Shown: positions 1-12,799, numbered from the stretch's first letter. The stretch is 64,000 bases of DNA from Epiperipatus broadwayi (GCA_028023455.1 JAQFVV010012416.1:9553967-9617966); one strand, 5' to 3'. Notes: generated from the sequence alone by a model not told the origin. Translations and numbers: made by a program.

Positions 1-799
1 TGAACTTTTGTTGCAACATTATTCCATGTGCTGACATGATTCTACCAATTTTATGACATATATTATCAAAATTAGTCTGGTTATAATGGGCTTCAAAATT
101 ATATATTATATATTTTTAATGCCTTTTATAACTGGATCTTATATTATAGGTCATTCATTATTTTAAAAGACATAGGATCATATGTGAAAAGTACAGTATA
201 TGTTTTGTTAAATTATATTGCATTCTAAAGACACGCATAAAATTTTCTTTGGCATGGAGAACATTTATTCCATTGGCATTTTAAAAAATGTGTATTGTTT
301 ACAAAATTGCTGATTAATGTGCAGTAATTCAGAATAGGCAAAATGCATTTAACTTTCCATGGTTTAATTTAAAAAGCTGATTAATGAACTCTAACACAAT
401 AAAACAAGTATTTTTCTAACATTTATCAAAAATGTTTCAAAGAAACTCATTTTTGTGATGTAAAAAATGGTACTTACGTATTACTCCTGTGACACAGAAC
501 ACATATTAGATATGCTGCACCTTTTCACATTCATATCAATCCACTAATAACTTTCTGATCTTGTGATCTGACCAAAATAATGTGTACACAGATCTTGTAC
601 ATGATATTTTCACAAGATTTGCAAAGTTATTGGCATGTTGAATATTTATGTGAAAAGGCATAGCATATCTAAATATATGCTTTGTGTTACTTAGGACTAA
701 AAATACTACTTTCACACAAAAAAATATAAACAATTTGGAGCATAATTTACCAAAAAAAAAAAAAAAAACAATCTTAAAAATTACATTTTTAACAACAGG
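1..799. other. AT-rich DNA, no gene seen
   Basis: No recognisable exon, RNA gene or mobile element. The only open frames are low-complexity, F/I/K/N-rich stretches typical of AT-rich non-coding DNA. The last part (from about 690) already resembles a degenerate unit of the tandem array that follows. Confidence 0.6.
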
Positions 800-1445
800 T
801 AAAAAAAAATAATTTTTAATTTGCCATTCAGAAATATATACGACTTTCACAGAAAAATATAAAATATGGTAATGAAATATAAATTAATAACAGTACTAAA
901 CATGTAAAATTTGACCAAAAAATTGATATTAAACAGTAAATTTTTAAGCAATCAATATGAGACGCCATTATACAAAAAGTCAATATGTTACTTTGCCATA
1001 CAGAAATATATATAACTTTCACAGGGGAAAATATAAAATATGGTGTGGAATGTAAATTAATCACAGTACTAAACATATGAATTTGACTAAAAAATCAATA
1101 TTAAAGAGTAAAATTTTCTAACAATCAATATGAGACACCATTATACAAGAAGTTGCAAATGTTACTTTGCCGTACAAAAATATATACGACATTTACACAA
1201 AAAAGTATAAAATTTATAACAATACTTATAAAGATATGAATTTTAGCACAAAAATAATTAACCGATCTTAAAAAGTACATTTTAAACAAGAGTTCAAAAC
1301 AACAAAAAAAATATTAATTTGTCATACAGAAAAATATATACGGCTTTAAAAATGTAAAACATGGTGTTGAATAGATATTTATAACAATACTAAAGATATG
1401 AATTTGATCATAGAATCACTAAATTACAAAAATTGCCTAAAATAT
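800..1445. repeat. Degenerate tandem array, ~150-175-base unit
   Basis: Four recognisable units start near 820, 993, 1168 and 1319. Each opens with a variant of ttgccatacagaaatatata, followed by a cgactttcaca-like block, a tataaaatatggt block, a cagtactaaacatatgaatt-like block and a caatatgagaccattatac block. Units 1 and 2 are closest; the last is shortened. It is a small satellite-like array; whether it continues elsewhere in the genome cannot be seen. Confidence 0.75.
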
Positions 1446-4400
1446 TATTGGTGTCTAGGTGCCATATTGAATTGTTAAAAAAACTGACCTGAGACAATTT
1501 TCACAATAACTTCAGTGTTAGTAATATTAGAGCAAAAAACTTTACATTGATAGAAACTAGAAAAACTAAGGAAAACAATAAGTCTAAGACAAATAATGAT
1601 TACCATTTAAAAAATAAGGAAAAAAATAAATTTCAACATCTGACAATTATTACTTTATTGTTTGTTCATAATTTCTAATTTATCATTAACTAAGTTTAAA
1701 TTACATCTTCATTGATAATTTCTTTGTAGTTCTCATAAAATTATCTTTCAAACCATATATAATACTTCTTACCTGAAATAATACATAGCTTCAGAATCTC
1801 CAAAAAAAGTCGTATATGAATTCTTCATTTTTATCTTGTACCCCAAAAGTTACCAAATCTCAAAGGCGTCTATAAGAAAAAGATTCATCATAATAAAAGA
1901 TACATAACAAATCATTTCCAGAAGATGGATATGCATTTGTCATCATAGCAATTGGCTTCTTTCTATCTAAAACTAGAAATTGTAGGCTACTGTCTGTATC
2001 ACTGATAAAATGAGTTTCATCTCTTCATTTTATATTTTTTTGTGTACATTAGTGATGTTTATATTCTTTATGCACACCAGTGATGCTATCTTGTTATATT
2101 TATTGTTCCACAGAGATAATTTATTTGCATATAGTTCATTTGCTAGCTATAGACTTGAAAATAATGTGATGCAAGATATGGCAAAACTACTGACTCCAAA
2201 GCATGAGTATCAAGGCATAGGCAAGAATCAGAATTTGATTCTTTGCCTGCATACAATTCCATGTGGTATATGCATAACCATTGTGACTACCACTACACAC
2301 ACACTATTTGAAATCTATTGGTTTTATGTGTTTATATTTTCACATCGTACTGTGCCCAGTAAATTTTGTGATTGCTTTATCAACTGCAATCTGCAACCTT
2401 TCTGTACATTTGATTATCAGTTTTTAAAATTTACATTACATGCTCTACATATGTAAATCATTACTTGTTATACAAACACAATGCAAGAACAAACACAATC
2501 ACACTAATACAAATATAAACATAATAATAAATTATTAAACCTTTTGAGAATCATTATGTCTATAAAATAAAGTTGCCTCAAACTTGAATCAGAGACACAA
2601 AATTACATTGTACATAAACCACTTGTTATATTTGAATACAAATTTATATACCATATAATAAAGAGCATAAATGATTTAATATATAATTTATATACTACAC
2701 ACACACACACCAGTACAAATGCAAATTAATAAATTATACCATTTATCAACTAAAAAAAAATTTAAAAAATTAAAATTGGATATTTACGATATTCCACGAT
2801 TACATTTACATCCCATTATAGGCTTTGAATATGAATATCGGCGTATTTTTAATCTATTTGAGTTAGATAATACAGGCTGATAAAAATGTTCTGCCTTTAT
2901 CTCATGCAAACTAGTAAATTGACCAAAAAATAAAAAAAATTAAATGCATCTATTAATAAAAACATTAATAAAAAATTCAAATTTTATCTGATGTTACATT
3001 GTGATACATAATTTTAAAGATGGATTCAAGAAGCAATGAATGCTGGGATTTCTGTTGACATCATGCTTATAGTTTTCATGTAATTTGAAAAAGAAAACAA
3101 AATTTCAATAAATCAGCTGTAATGTGTGAATGATAAGCTACAAAGAATCAACCTGTTAATTGAATTAATTGAGATCACAACTGAAGTAGTTTGTACTTTC
3201 ATTTTTACCAGTGGGTCTCTATAGTAGCAATGGCATTCATAGGCAGCCACATTTTAAAGCAGAATAATTGTGGGACCCTAATGTCAAACAACTTTTCAAA
3301 ATAACTACTGTGGACTTCTCTTGAAGATTAATAATTGCAAAGTTCATGAATAATGCATAGAGTGTCTACTCAAGAGTATAGAGAGTATCAAAAGAATTTT
3401 TGGTAGGCTATTATACAGCTCACTGCCCATTGTTCTGCCCACCAAAATTTCCTAGAATCTTCTCATTCAGTACTATGACTCAAGTATTTTTATATAAGCC
3501 AACATTTCTTTTTTTAATTATTAAATTCCAAGCTAATTGCCTGACTCAAAGGATTTACGTACCAATGCCTACTGTAATGAAATTGCATACTTTTGTTAGA
3601 TTCTTCATCACTGAGGATTAAAAGTAACATTTTGCAGATTATGAATTGATTTTTAAATATAAAATTTTATTCAAAGATAAAAATTTATTACAAAGTTCAT
3701 TTTTCTTGTACACAAAATTATAAAATTAAATAGCTAATTAATTTTTTTTTTTTACAATTCATGTATGTGTGATATATTGCACTCACTAATATATCTTAAA
3801 TATATAAAAAAAAAAAAACAATTTGACTGAAAATTAAAATTAGCTGAACCAAATGACCTATATATTGTTAATTTAATATCTGGAAAAACATCTAAATATG
3901 TTCAAATAGACTTGTTTAATTATTGCACTGTTGTACAAATGAATTTATTGCTTAATAACATTTGAGTAAGAACAGATAAACTATCTATATTGTAAAATTT
4001 ATTAAAATAACTTCTATAATTCAGAAATCAAATTCCAGTAATAATAGATATGGTTATATTATTTTTTTTGGATTGAATTCTGTAGTTATTATTTGACTAG
4101 ATATAAACTATATATGTTAATCACAATGGAATATTTGTGTTTTATCTAAATTATTATCAATTGGATAAATGCTGTATTGAGTTATGATTAGTTATTAAGA
4201 TCTTTAAAGCGGATAGTAGTATATTTTGTTGTATTATAATTCAGAATTATTTGCTTTAATTATATTTAAATTTATTTGAGATGGACCAATTAACGATTAA
4301 ATTTTAATATTTGTATTTGATTATAATAAATACTAATAATACTTTTTATATGTTTTGTTATAATACACAGTTGTAATAATTTAGCTATAGAAAATTTAAA

Positions 4401-4620
4401 ACAAATTGATATGATTAATTAATTGTATTTAAGTAAATATCCAATAGAAATCTGTTCATTTTATATATTAGTATTATTGGATATTATATCATTATTAAGT
4501 ATTTCAATTTATTATAACTAGCTTAATTAGCAAGAGTAAAGTCAATATAAGAAGATAGCAAGGCTGAGTTGGTATAATTCATTATTTATCATTTTAGTGT
4601 CTTTTACGATTTACAATTAA
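1446..4620. other. AT-rich DNA, no gene seen
   Basis: No supported gene. A short (CA)n run lies near 2698-2711. The longest open frame (2010-2456, plus) is hydrophobic and low-complexity, with no motif and no splice context. Confidence 0.5.
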
Positions 4621-4800
4621 TTATTGGGTCAGATATCCATGCCATTAATAGAAAGGACACTTGCTTCGAGATCTCGAAGAAATGGGCTACGTAATACTAG
4701 CTTATTTGAATATTTGTATTTGCATATTTTATTATACATTGTATGAAGACTATGAATATGAGGCATGGATCCTCGAAAATATTAAGCCGATAAACTTTAA
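4621..4800 (+). pseudogene. Penelope-like element 3' end (endonuclease tail remnant)
   Basis: From 4641 the plus strand reads AINRKDTCFEISKKWAT and then stops (4692-4694). The same C-terminal tail, AINRRDTCFSISKRW, ends the GIY-YIG frame at 60280-60603, and AINRKDTCYALSKKW occurs near 31677. The downstream non-coding stretch (tatgaatatgaggc, then an aagccga-like end) also resembles the tail of the 60-kb copy. It is therefore read as a 5'-truncated Penelope-like insertion retaining only the last residues and the 3' untranslated part. Upstream the frame is not recognisable. Confidence 0.55.
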
Positions 4801-4857
4801 TACTAATTAATATCTTCTCTAATTAACAATTATATATTATAAACATTGTAAAATTAT

Positions 4858-4960
4858 AAGACATAATAAAGCTATTGAAACAGGCAAAACTCTCCATACA
4901 ATTATGAGCAAGTATAAGAAATGGTGATCATGTGATGGTTTAGTGACATAATAAAGCTGT
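4858..4960. mobile_element. Fragment of foldback MITE family F
   Basis: Contains caggcaaaactctccatac next to an outer-arm sequence, aagaaatggtgatcatgtga. Both blocks recur in the copies at 5221, 38924, 39411 and 41395. Looks like a deleted copy with only its ends left. Confidence 0.55.
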
Positions 4961-5220
4961 TATCTCAATCATTCATAGATTACTTTATTTTGATATTATC
5001 ATTGTTAAATTTTAGTATAAATTTGTATTTTTATAAGCAATGTTTGATTAGTTAGATATATTAGAATTTAGTTGTTTAATGAATTAGTGTTGGTTTCATT
5101 TGATTATATAGGAAATATATCTTAAACCTATGTCATTGTTGTGAGACAATGATATTTGATTTAATAGCTTTAATTTAATTCATATTAAGTAAAGATTTAT
5201 TTAGAGTATCTGAAGTGATC

Positions 5221-5445
5221 TTAAGCCAATAAACATCACATGATCACCATTTCGTATGCTTGCTTAAAACAGTTATTAAAACAGGCAAAACTCTCCATAC
5301 AGTAGTGCCACTCAGTGCAAGCCAGTGTAATCAATGGATGCTAGAAGGCTTGTGCATAAAATCTCCATCTAGTGGCTACTCATCCAATATCCCCAGACTA
5401 GTTTCTGGCTTGTATGGAGAGTTTTGCCTGTTTTAATTAAGTGAT
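5221..5445. mobile_element. Foldback MITE, family F
   Basis: Inverted arms at 5276-5300 and 5412-5436 are exact reverse complements over about 25 bases (core caggcaaaactctccatac). Left of the arm is the family's outer segment, with acatcacatgatcaccattt. The core carries blocks shared with other copies, such as agtagtgccactcagtgcaa and ctcatccaatatccccagac. No open frame, so it is a non-autonomous element. Confidence 0.7.
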
Positions 5446-7032
5446 GATCTTGTTTGTTTTCTATTTATTCTAAATGTTATTTGAATCCATGATGCTATTA
5501 GAAAGATATTTTGTTTTAGTATAGTTGATAGTCAGATATGTTATTAGATAAAGGATTATATTAAATACTGAATAATTAGTTATTGATTGGTATTCATTTA
5601 ATTTAGTATGTTATATTCATTTTATCATGGATGATAATTATAAAATTAATATTTTTATCTGAATTACATTTTATTCAATTGTAAATGATGTCAACTTCAG
5701 AGATCATTTTCACTCTATTACATAGAGTGACCAACGACTGAGTTATATTTTGTTCAGGTTATATTAGAGTTATTATATCATTGTATCAGTGAAGCCATTG
5801 TTAATGTTTTAGATTTTATTTTCTTGGCTAGTCTAATTGAGTTTTAGATTTGGGGTAATTTTGATTATTTATTGACTAGTTTAGCTTCATGCTTTTAATG
5901 TTTAAAGATAAGTATTATAAATCTAATTTTTATTTAAAAATAAGTTCATGCAATATGCAAATTTTATTTGATACACACTCTACAAGACAAAAAAGGGGGT
6001 AGTACTGATGGCTAAAGAGGTATCAAGATTTAAGAAAGATATATCTGCTCTTAGAAAAAGGAAATTCAATAAAATAGGTAGATGGATACATGTTTTTTGT
6101 TTGGAAACGGAAATCGGTCAGTGAAAGAAGACGTATGGTGTTGCATTTAGTGTAAAGTGTATTTTAGTATCTTCTATTCTTGTGATTGTGACATTAAAAC
6201 TTGGCTTGCAAAATGATACCAGCGGCTTGTTTTATTTGTACTCCAATAATATATTTAAAGAATTCAGAGATAGAAAGCTTTTATTCCTTGTTGGATAACA
6301 TTATTGCAGCAATCCCATTAAAAATTCATATTTTCTTTTTGAACGTTTTAATGTGTGCGGTTCAAAGGTTGTTGGAAATAATGGTATTCCTTGCTGTAAA
6401 TTCCAATGGAAGCAACCATCAGCGGTCTTTATTGTAATATTTCTATATTTTTATCTTATTTGCTGATGTTGACTTTTAAAAATTACAAATCATTCTACTT
6501 ATTTATTATAAATGAGATTATTGCATGGCGTCATTTCTACACACTTCAGCTTATAAGTAAATGCCAATTAATCTAGCTTTTACACAGTTTTTATATTTTA
6601 ATTAAAAGCAAATTAAAAGTTTAATTATGTTTTACTCTTAAACAACATTAATCTGAGAACTTTTTAAATCTTTCTTCAATTTTAATTTACGTTTTGTTGA
6701 ATGAGGTGACAGTGAAGATTTCGTGTTTACAAGAAATGTAGTTTTAACACCAGCAGATGACAGAAAACTTTAATCAATGAATTTTCATTTCAAATTCAAA
6801 AAATTAGAAATATGAATTAAACGAATTACTATTTTTTAAAAAAAAATAATAATAATTTCTTCAATTTGAAACTGAAATGGTAAAAAGTCAAATCGAAATT
6901 TACAGATAAATTTGCAAAATATCAGCTATGACAAAAACATTCGCAGAAATAATACTATTTCGCGAAAAACGAGAATAACTTTTCATTTATATTTGTATTT
7001 ATATGTTGGACTATTTTCATCAAGTAATATGA
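5446..7032. other. AT-rich DNA, no supported gene
   Basis: Nothing recognisable. A 38-codon frame at 6008-6124 (MAKEVSRFKKDISALRKR...) is somewhat less AT-driven than its surroundings, but has no family match I know and no clear splice donor. Confidence 0.4.
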
Positions 7033-7527
7033 GTATTGAATGTCTTTAGAAAAATTTAACTTTATTTAAATATTCTAAATACATTCAACTGTTAGTATTA
7101 GCACACATGTTAGTATATGCACAACGTTTCAAGCGGTATTATTCTCCTCTCTTCTTCAGATGTTGCTGGCCTGCTCAGTGACAGTATTAGCATGGGAATC
7201 GAACCTGGACCCCTAAATTTCTGAGTATTGAATCCTAAAGCAAGGCTCTAACCAATAGCCATCCTGCCAAAAGCAAGATGGCTCATTTGGTTAGAATGAG
7301 CTGGCTCGGTTAGAGCATTGCCTTAGGATTCAATACTCAGGAATCTAGGAGTCCAGGTTTGATTCCCATGCTAGTACTATTACTGGTCAGGCCAGTAATA
7401 CCTGAAGAAGAGGGACAAATAATACCCCTTGAAACATTGTGCATATACTAACATGAGTGCTATTACTAATAGTTAAATGTATTTGGAATATTTAAATAAA
7501 GTAAATTTTTCTAAAGACATTCAATAC
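7033..7527. repeat. 495-base palindrome (head-to-head inverted element)
   Basis: The two halves are near reverse complements from gtattgaatgtcttta (7033) to its mirror ending near 7527, with the centre at about 7270-7290. Each arm carries, from centre outward, a tRNA-like segment with B box, a ctgaagaaga block, a cttgaaacattgtgcatata block and a ggaatatttaaataaagt tail. The arms differ at scattered positions, so the structure is not brand new. See the SINE-like entry for the right arm. Confidence 0.8.
7296..7527 (+). mobile_element. tRNA-headed SINE-like unit with Penelope-like tail (right arm)
   Basis: The head has an A-box-like tggctcggtta (7302-7312) and a B-box-like ggtttgattcc (7356-7366), at spacing usual for an internal polymerase III promoter. 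The body continues into cctgaagaagaggg (about 7401) and ccccttgaaacattgtgc, a pattern I associate with Penelope-like 3' regions in invertebrates, and then an AT-rich tail. The left arm is the inverted copy of the same unit. Mobilisation by a Penelope-like element is an inference from the tail. Confidence 0.45.
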
Positions 7528-8462
7528 ATGAGCACAAACTTTCAGGAAAACACTAACTTTTCAATTAACATAGAATAATTTACAAGTCTAAAATATTGAA
7601 GCAGTCAACCTTAGCTTAAGATTGACCTTCATGGTTCCATCTACTAACCTGTATTCAAACCCAATATCCCATCCTGCTCCTTTAGTCGCATATATATATT
7701 TTACGTATATATTTGAGATGCGCGCCTAAAAGTTATAACATTTTAACTTATAAATATTTTTTAATTATTATTAATTCTTTTTTTATTAAAGTACATAGAT
7801 GCAGCTCAAATATATATATATTGTAACCATATATTTTAGTATAAAATATATTAATTGATGTAACTAGTATAAAAATTTTTCTTTCTTCTTTTGGTGATTT
7901 GATTGGCTTGAGTTGCACTTTAAACAGATTACTCTCTTATATTATTTTGATAAATTTAAATTTGCTTCTTCCCATATACTAACTTATATCAAAACGTTTA
8001 ACTTTTTAAAATTTGACAACACATTAAAATTTGGTAAAATAGTATTAAAAATAATACTATTATTTTTATTTGTTTAAAATGATCTTAAATTATTATTTCC
8101 ATTGAATTAAAAAAAACCATTTGTTCAATTAAAATTAATTATTAAAAATAAATACAGTAATTACGTATGCGTCTCAATGTAATGAAAGAAAAGAGCGCGA
8201 ATTTAAGGGAAGATCGTCTGTTAGTTTGCTTTTGGAGAGGGAAAGAAAAGAAAATGGTAAAAGGCAAATGGTGTAAATTTAATAAGCTTATCTTAAAATA
8301 GTTAATAAGTAAACGGATTACCACAAAACTTGCTATAAACGTAAATATAACATAGTGGTAATTAATTATAAGATGAATTGCTAAATTTAAAAGTCTGTTC
8401 AAGTCGGCTGGCCAAGTGGATCGAATCACCGGTAATAAATTTTCCAATATTACATTTTTAAA
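7528..8462. other. AT-rich DNA; possible promoter-proximal stretch at its end
   Basis: No gene to about 8140. From 8160 to 8460 the GC content rises locally (cgtatgcgtctcaatg, gagcgcgaattt, caagtcggctggccaag), which could mark a 5' untranslated or promoter segment before the ATG at 8463. No TATA box or start site can be assigned. Confidence 0.3.
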
Positions 8463-8512
8463 ATGTCGGAGCTTCCCAGTTTAAGTTTGAAAGAATTAAA
8501 TACAAGATTTTG
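8463..8512 (+). CDS. Candidate first coding exon of an unidentified gene
   Basis: An ATG at 8463 opens 16 codons plus two bases, MSELPSLSLKELNTRF, which run straight into a good donor, g|gtatgt, at 8513. The composition is less AT-biased than its surroundings and the preceding 300 bases are comparatively GC-rich, as expected for a 5' exon. I do not recognise the peptide and see no partner exon. Its two-base overhang could join IPK exon a, but the joined residues would lack the GAG that normally precedes SFGH. It may equally be chance. Confidence 0.2.
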
Positions 8513-11436
8513 GTATGTTTTGAAATATTTATTATTCTACAATTTGGAAAAATTAAATAAGTATTTTAATTACAGAAGTTTTATGAATATGAAAATTTGT
8601 TTTTTAAAAAGAAGAATTTTAAGTTAAAGTAAAACGTTAAAGTTATCAAAATATTTTAATATTTCCGTTTTTAATTCTAATAAAATATAATATTGATTGA
8701 TATTTAACTTTACAATGCCAGTAATATTTGCTAGTTAATTTGTTTAACATTTGGATAATAAACATTCTTCAAATAATTAATCAAAGCTATTTTATAATTT
8801 TATCGTCGGTTTAAAATGAATAAATTAATTGCTGTAATTAGTATTCCTGGATTAACGCGTGGATAAATAAATACTTGCATGGATGTGATAAACTTGGAAC
8901 ACTTTTAATAGAGAAATGTAGAGATTAATAACTTTATGAAAAACATTTTCATTTAAATTCTGCGTATCATGTTTTGAAATTGTTTCATGTTTATGTAGCC
9001 ACGTAAAATCGTTAATCTAATAGTGATTATAATAACTAATACGAATGGATAAAATTGCATGTATGGAATTTGACTATAATTATAGCTATTACTTCGTATA
9101 CTTACTGTTCTACATATCGTACATGGATTCCACGGATCACATTAGGAGTTATAAAATGCTATACAATCTAATTTGTGATACACACATCTGCTAAAATTCA
9201 TGTATTGAACTATAAAATGCTTTACATTTAGTTTTATCACACACACACCGTTAAATTTTATATATTTGATAATACATTAATTTAATTTTATCGTTATATG
9301 AACTCGCATATGAAGTTCATAAGTTATATTTTATTAAGTTTCAATTAATAGGGGTTGAATAAAATATTTATTCAAGAGAATAGCGCTCGCGAAAAAGCTT
9401 AAACAGTACTAAATGAATTCATGAGATATATCAATCTTTGTGAGATGTTTTGTGAGTCTTTCCAGATTTGTATTCCTATGCCAATATTACTTATATTATA
9501 TTACACATGTTTATTTTAAGCAAGATAAGTAGTACATTAGTTGTCCTGATTAGCGTAACATTTTATTATGCAAGAACCCACATTTGCTAAAGTGTTAGTG
9601 TATTCTGAATAGTCAGAAGAACTGAGGAGGATGATTTTGCACTTTAATGTGAAGTAAATAATAATGCTGTTTTAGAATGTTAAAGGGCTTTAATCTATGC
9701 TGGTGGTTAATCTGCAGATTATTTTAATTGCCATTTTTGTATTTTACACACATTCCTGCGCTGGTGGTTAATCCGCGGAATTGTGTGATTATACGTATTA
9801 CTTTATGATGGTGTTTAAATACACAAAACGTTTAGTATTATTTAATTCCTACGTGTAGATGAATGCATCCACAGGAATGTTTTGCTTCACAGATATAAGT
9901 TGGGCAAAGTATTTTAGTTAATCTGCTAAATCATCTTCTTCATTTGTAAGCATAATTTATCGGTTAGATTATTAAATGGTAGCAGGACATTCTATTCAAG
10001 TACTTCATAATAATTAACTGTTGGTTGATTATTATTTACCGGAACGTAAGTTTAAATTGTCACTTTAATTAATGATTACATTATAGCTAAATCATACAGA
10101 CATCATATTATTTATTATATTATTATAGGTGTACAGTAGGGATTTATTGAATCTGGAAATGACGTTAAATATTTCATGAGTTTGATGCTGAATTTCGTAT
10201 AATCTCATCAATATTCATTATATTAGATTGAAATAAGGTATGATTAGATTTTAAATACTGTACCTATGAAATGTATTGAAGAAAGTCGATTGAATTATAA
10301 TTTATTTATTTTATTTGTTTATTTATGTTTTTATTTAGAATATTGAAATTAATTACTTATTGTTCATAAATTTGTAAATAAACGTTGATTTATAATTAAT
10401 CTTACTGTGCCGTTGCTATGTGTCATTCATAACATCAGAAATCATAAACTTTGGATAGAGCATACATTGAAGAGCATACATTTAAGTACATATTATTGTC
10501 TACATGATATAAGAGTTTATTAATATTTTGAGAAAACATTAAGATGCTTTTCGTCTTTGGTAGTTTATGATTGGTAAGGTACAATAAAATCCCATTTACC
10601 TTTTCCATCATTGTGGCTTTGCGTAGTTGATTCTAGTATAAAATATAAATTAATTATTAAACTTGTAAACAGATTTACCAAATAATGATATGATTCAATA
10701 TATTTACTTAACGTTTTTAAATTGTCATTTGGCAGCATAATAAGAGTCTCAATAATTTAGTAAATTATAAAAAAAAGAACCCAAGTATTTATATTTATTT
10801 ATTGCAAAGCTTTACCTGGACTAGCACTCGTATTAAAAATCATATAGATGGTTTAAAATTTCATAATCTTATGTAATTCCACAAATTATGCCATCTTGTA
10901 CATGGTCGGCCATAGGGTCGCATACCATAAAAATCGCAAATTAAGGTTTAAAAGTAATAACATTGCACTTATAATTTGTTTAATGTGTTTTATAATAATA
11001 CTATGATAGGTCTTCGCGGTATACCCTGGCTGCGATCAAATAAATTGTAAAAAGTTTATGTTAGATCATTAGTTTGGTCTACGGTAAGTTGCTCCAGATG
11101 TTGATTGTGGTCTTTGGTGCATTAGATAGATAGCATGATATGCTTTTGGTTACAGCTCTTAATAGTTGACAATAATTGAGTGAGAGTTGATCAGTGATCA
11201 AGGTTACAATTCCTAGTGCACTTATATTACGTAATTGGGACCACACAATCTAATGGTTACAATTTTTCGGTGGCTATGGTTGGCAACGAGAAGATTTACG
11301 GTTACAATATATATGAGCAAACATACTAACAAAATACTGATTTTTTAAAAATATGTTATCATACAGTCATTTATAAAACTTTTTCTTTTTAAATTGTTTT
11401 TCCTATTAAACTGTATATTTTATAAAATCCAAGATG
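8513..11436. other. AT-rich DNA with minor repeats, no gene seen
   Basis: Two imperfect ~62-base units at about 9150-9290 share tataaaatgctwtaca and gtgatacacaca-like blocks. A direct repeat, gctggtggttaatc, occurs at about 9699 and 9760. No exon or RNA gene was recognised. Confidence 0.5.
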
Positions 11437-11656
11437 GAAGATGCAATCGTTAATTGTCCAAAAATAATTAAAGGGTTGGAAATATAATATTGTTTTAATC
11501 TTGGAAAGGAATTTTTAATTAAAGTTTTTACTTAAAATAAAATGGGGATTAAGATTAATGATTGTACTTTTGTTATAAACATTTTTGTCAAATCTATTTC
11601 TAATCTGGAAATAGATTTGAATTTATTTTTGGACATTATCTTACGATTGCATCTTC
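11437..11656. mobile_element. Small inverted-repeat element (MITE-like)
   Basis: The outer arms pair gaagatgcaatcgtta (11437) with the mirror ending gattgcatcttc (11656), and attgtccaaaaataa with ttatttttggaca; the right arm carries a few extra bases. A second, inner palindrome, aatctatttc...gaaatagatt, lies at 11591-11619. No open frame. A target duplication was not identified. Confidence 0.55.
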
Positions 11657-12544
11657 AAAAACAATGGATAAAGAAAAAGTAAGAATTTTTTAGATTTGAG
11701 ATTAGATTTAGAGCTACAATTAAGAAATTAAAATCATTCCAGAAATACCTGAGCAGTATATAAAATGACCTGATTGTAAATCACCAACAGAGATTAGCTA
11801 CTATTTAGAGAACTGTGCTGTTATAACCCATGCTGCTTTGAAACCTGAAAATGATGATTGGTTGTGGATTATGGCTATGAAGACAATTATTTTTAAATCA
11901 GAGTTAGTAAAATCATTTTTAGAAATATATCCAAAGTGGATGGAAATAATTAATGCTTACAATTTTTGTAAACAAGCAAAAAGGGTGAAAAAGGTTAATC
12001 ATTCATCCAGATTTACCAGTAGATATAACTCTTTACTAATTTTGAAATGTCAACTTTGATAGCTTTTGCATCTTCAGGGATGATATAAATAGAGTGGAAT
12101 AGTCATAGCATAGAATATAGTTAATCTATATATCAAAATACTAATATTTAAATGTATTTCTTCAATGTTGACTGTCACAATAAACAATATAAAAAGTAGG
12201 ATATTTCACTATAATTATCATATCCAAATATATTAATGGTTGTTATATTGCCAAACTTCTTGTATGAAAGTGAAACAGAAACACATATCAATGGAACATA
12301 AAAACATGAGGAATTTCATATAAGGATGTTGCATAATATTATAAAAATATGATGGCAAGACGTAAACCCTAGTGACATAAAACTTCAGCCCATTGGATAT
12401 GATACCATTAAATGTTTTATAGTAAGGACAGAACTTCATTGGATTGCCCATATGAGGATAAGATTTTATGAAGAACATGATGGTAAAATTGTTGCTAAAG
12501 GGAGGGTATGGCTGAGAAAAATAGCAAGGCATTAAATTTTTTCA
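11657..12544. other. AT-rich DNA with an unassigned open frame
   Basis: A plus frame open from before 11838 to 12059 contains a fairly ordinary-looking segment (WLWIMAMKTIIFKSELVKSF). It may be a remnant of a mobile-element protein, but I cannot name a family. The rest shows nothing. Confidence 0.3.
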
Positions 12545-12775
12545 AGAAAAAATGACTAAAACAGTAGTCAAGTCTCTGTGCAATAGTGCCATCCATTGCA
12601 AATCTTAGTAATCAGTGGATGCAAAAAGGTTTATGCATAAAATTCTTATCTAGTGCTTACTCATGCAATTTGCCCAGATGAGTTTCTAGCTTGTGGCTTT
12701 CATCAGTGAGGAGCCTTGGATCTGAGAGCACTGCACCTAGATCCAAGGCTCCTTGTTGATGAAAGCCACAAACTA
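12545..12775. mobile_element. Foldback MITE, family F (hairpin core)
   Basis: Shares caatagtgccatccattgca, the catttatgcataaaatt-like block and ctcatgcaattt-like block with the other family F copies. Its right part is a strong hairpin: ttgtggctttcatcag...gagccttggatct (12691-12722) pairs with agatccaaggctcc...gatgaaagccacaa (12739-12772), with few mismatches and a loop of about 16 bases. Related core hairpins, less perfect, occur at 39590-39660 and 40075-40135. Confidence 0.65.
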
Positions 12776-12799
12776 AAAACAAGTTTGGAATATGGATGC

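Noticed and set aside
2010-2456. 148-codon plus-strand frame
   Set aside because: F/Y/H/T-rich low-complexity translation without splice sites or known motif.
8463-8512. IPK N-terminal exon
   Set aside because: The overhang phase fits, but the joined peptide would lack the KLGG and GAG segments required of an IPK N-terminus.
11838-12059. Open frame with ordinary-looking composition
   Set aside because: No family recognised and no conserved motif; kept only as a note in the regional entry.
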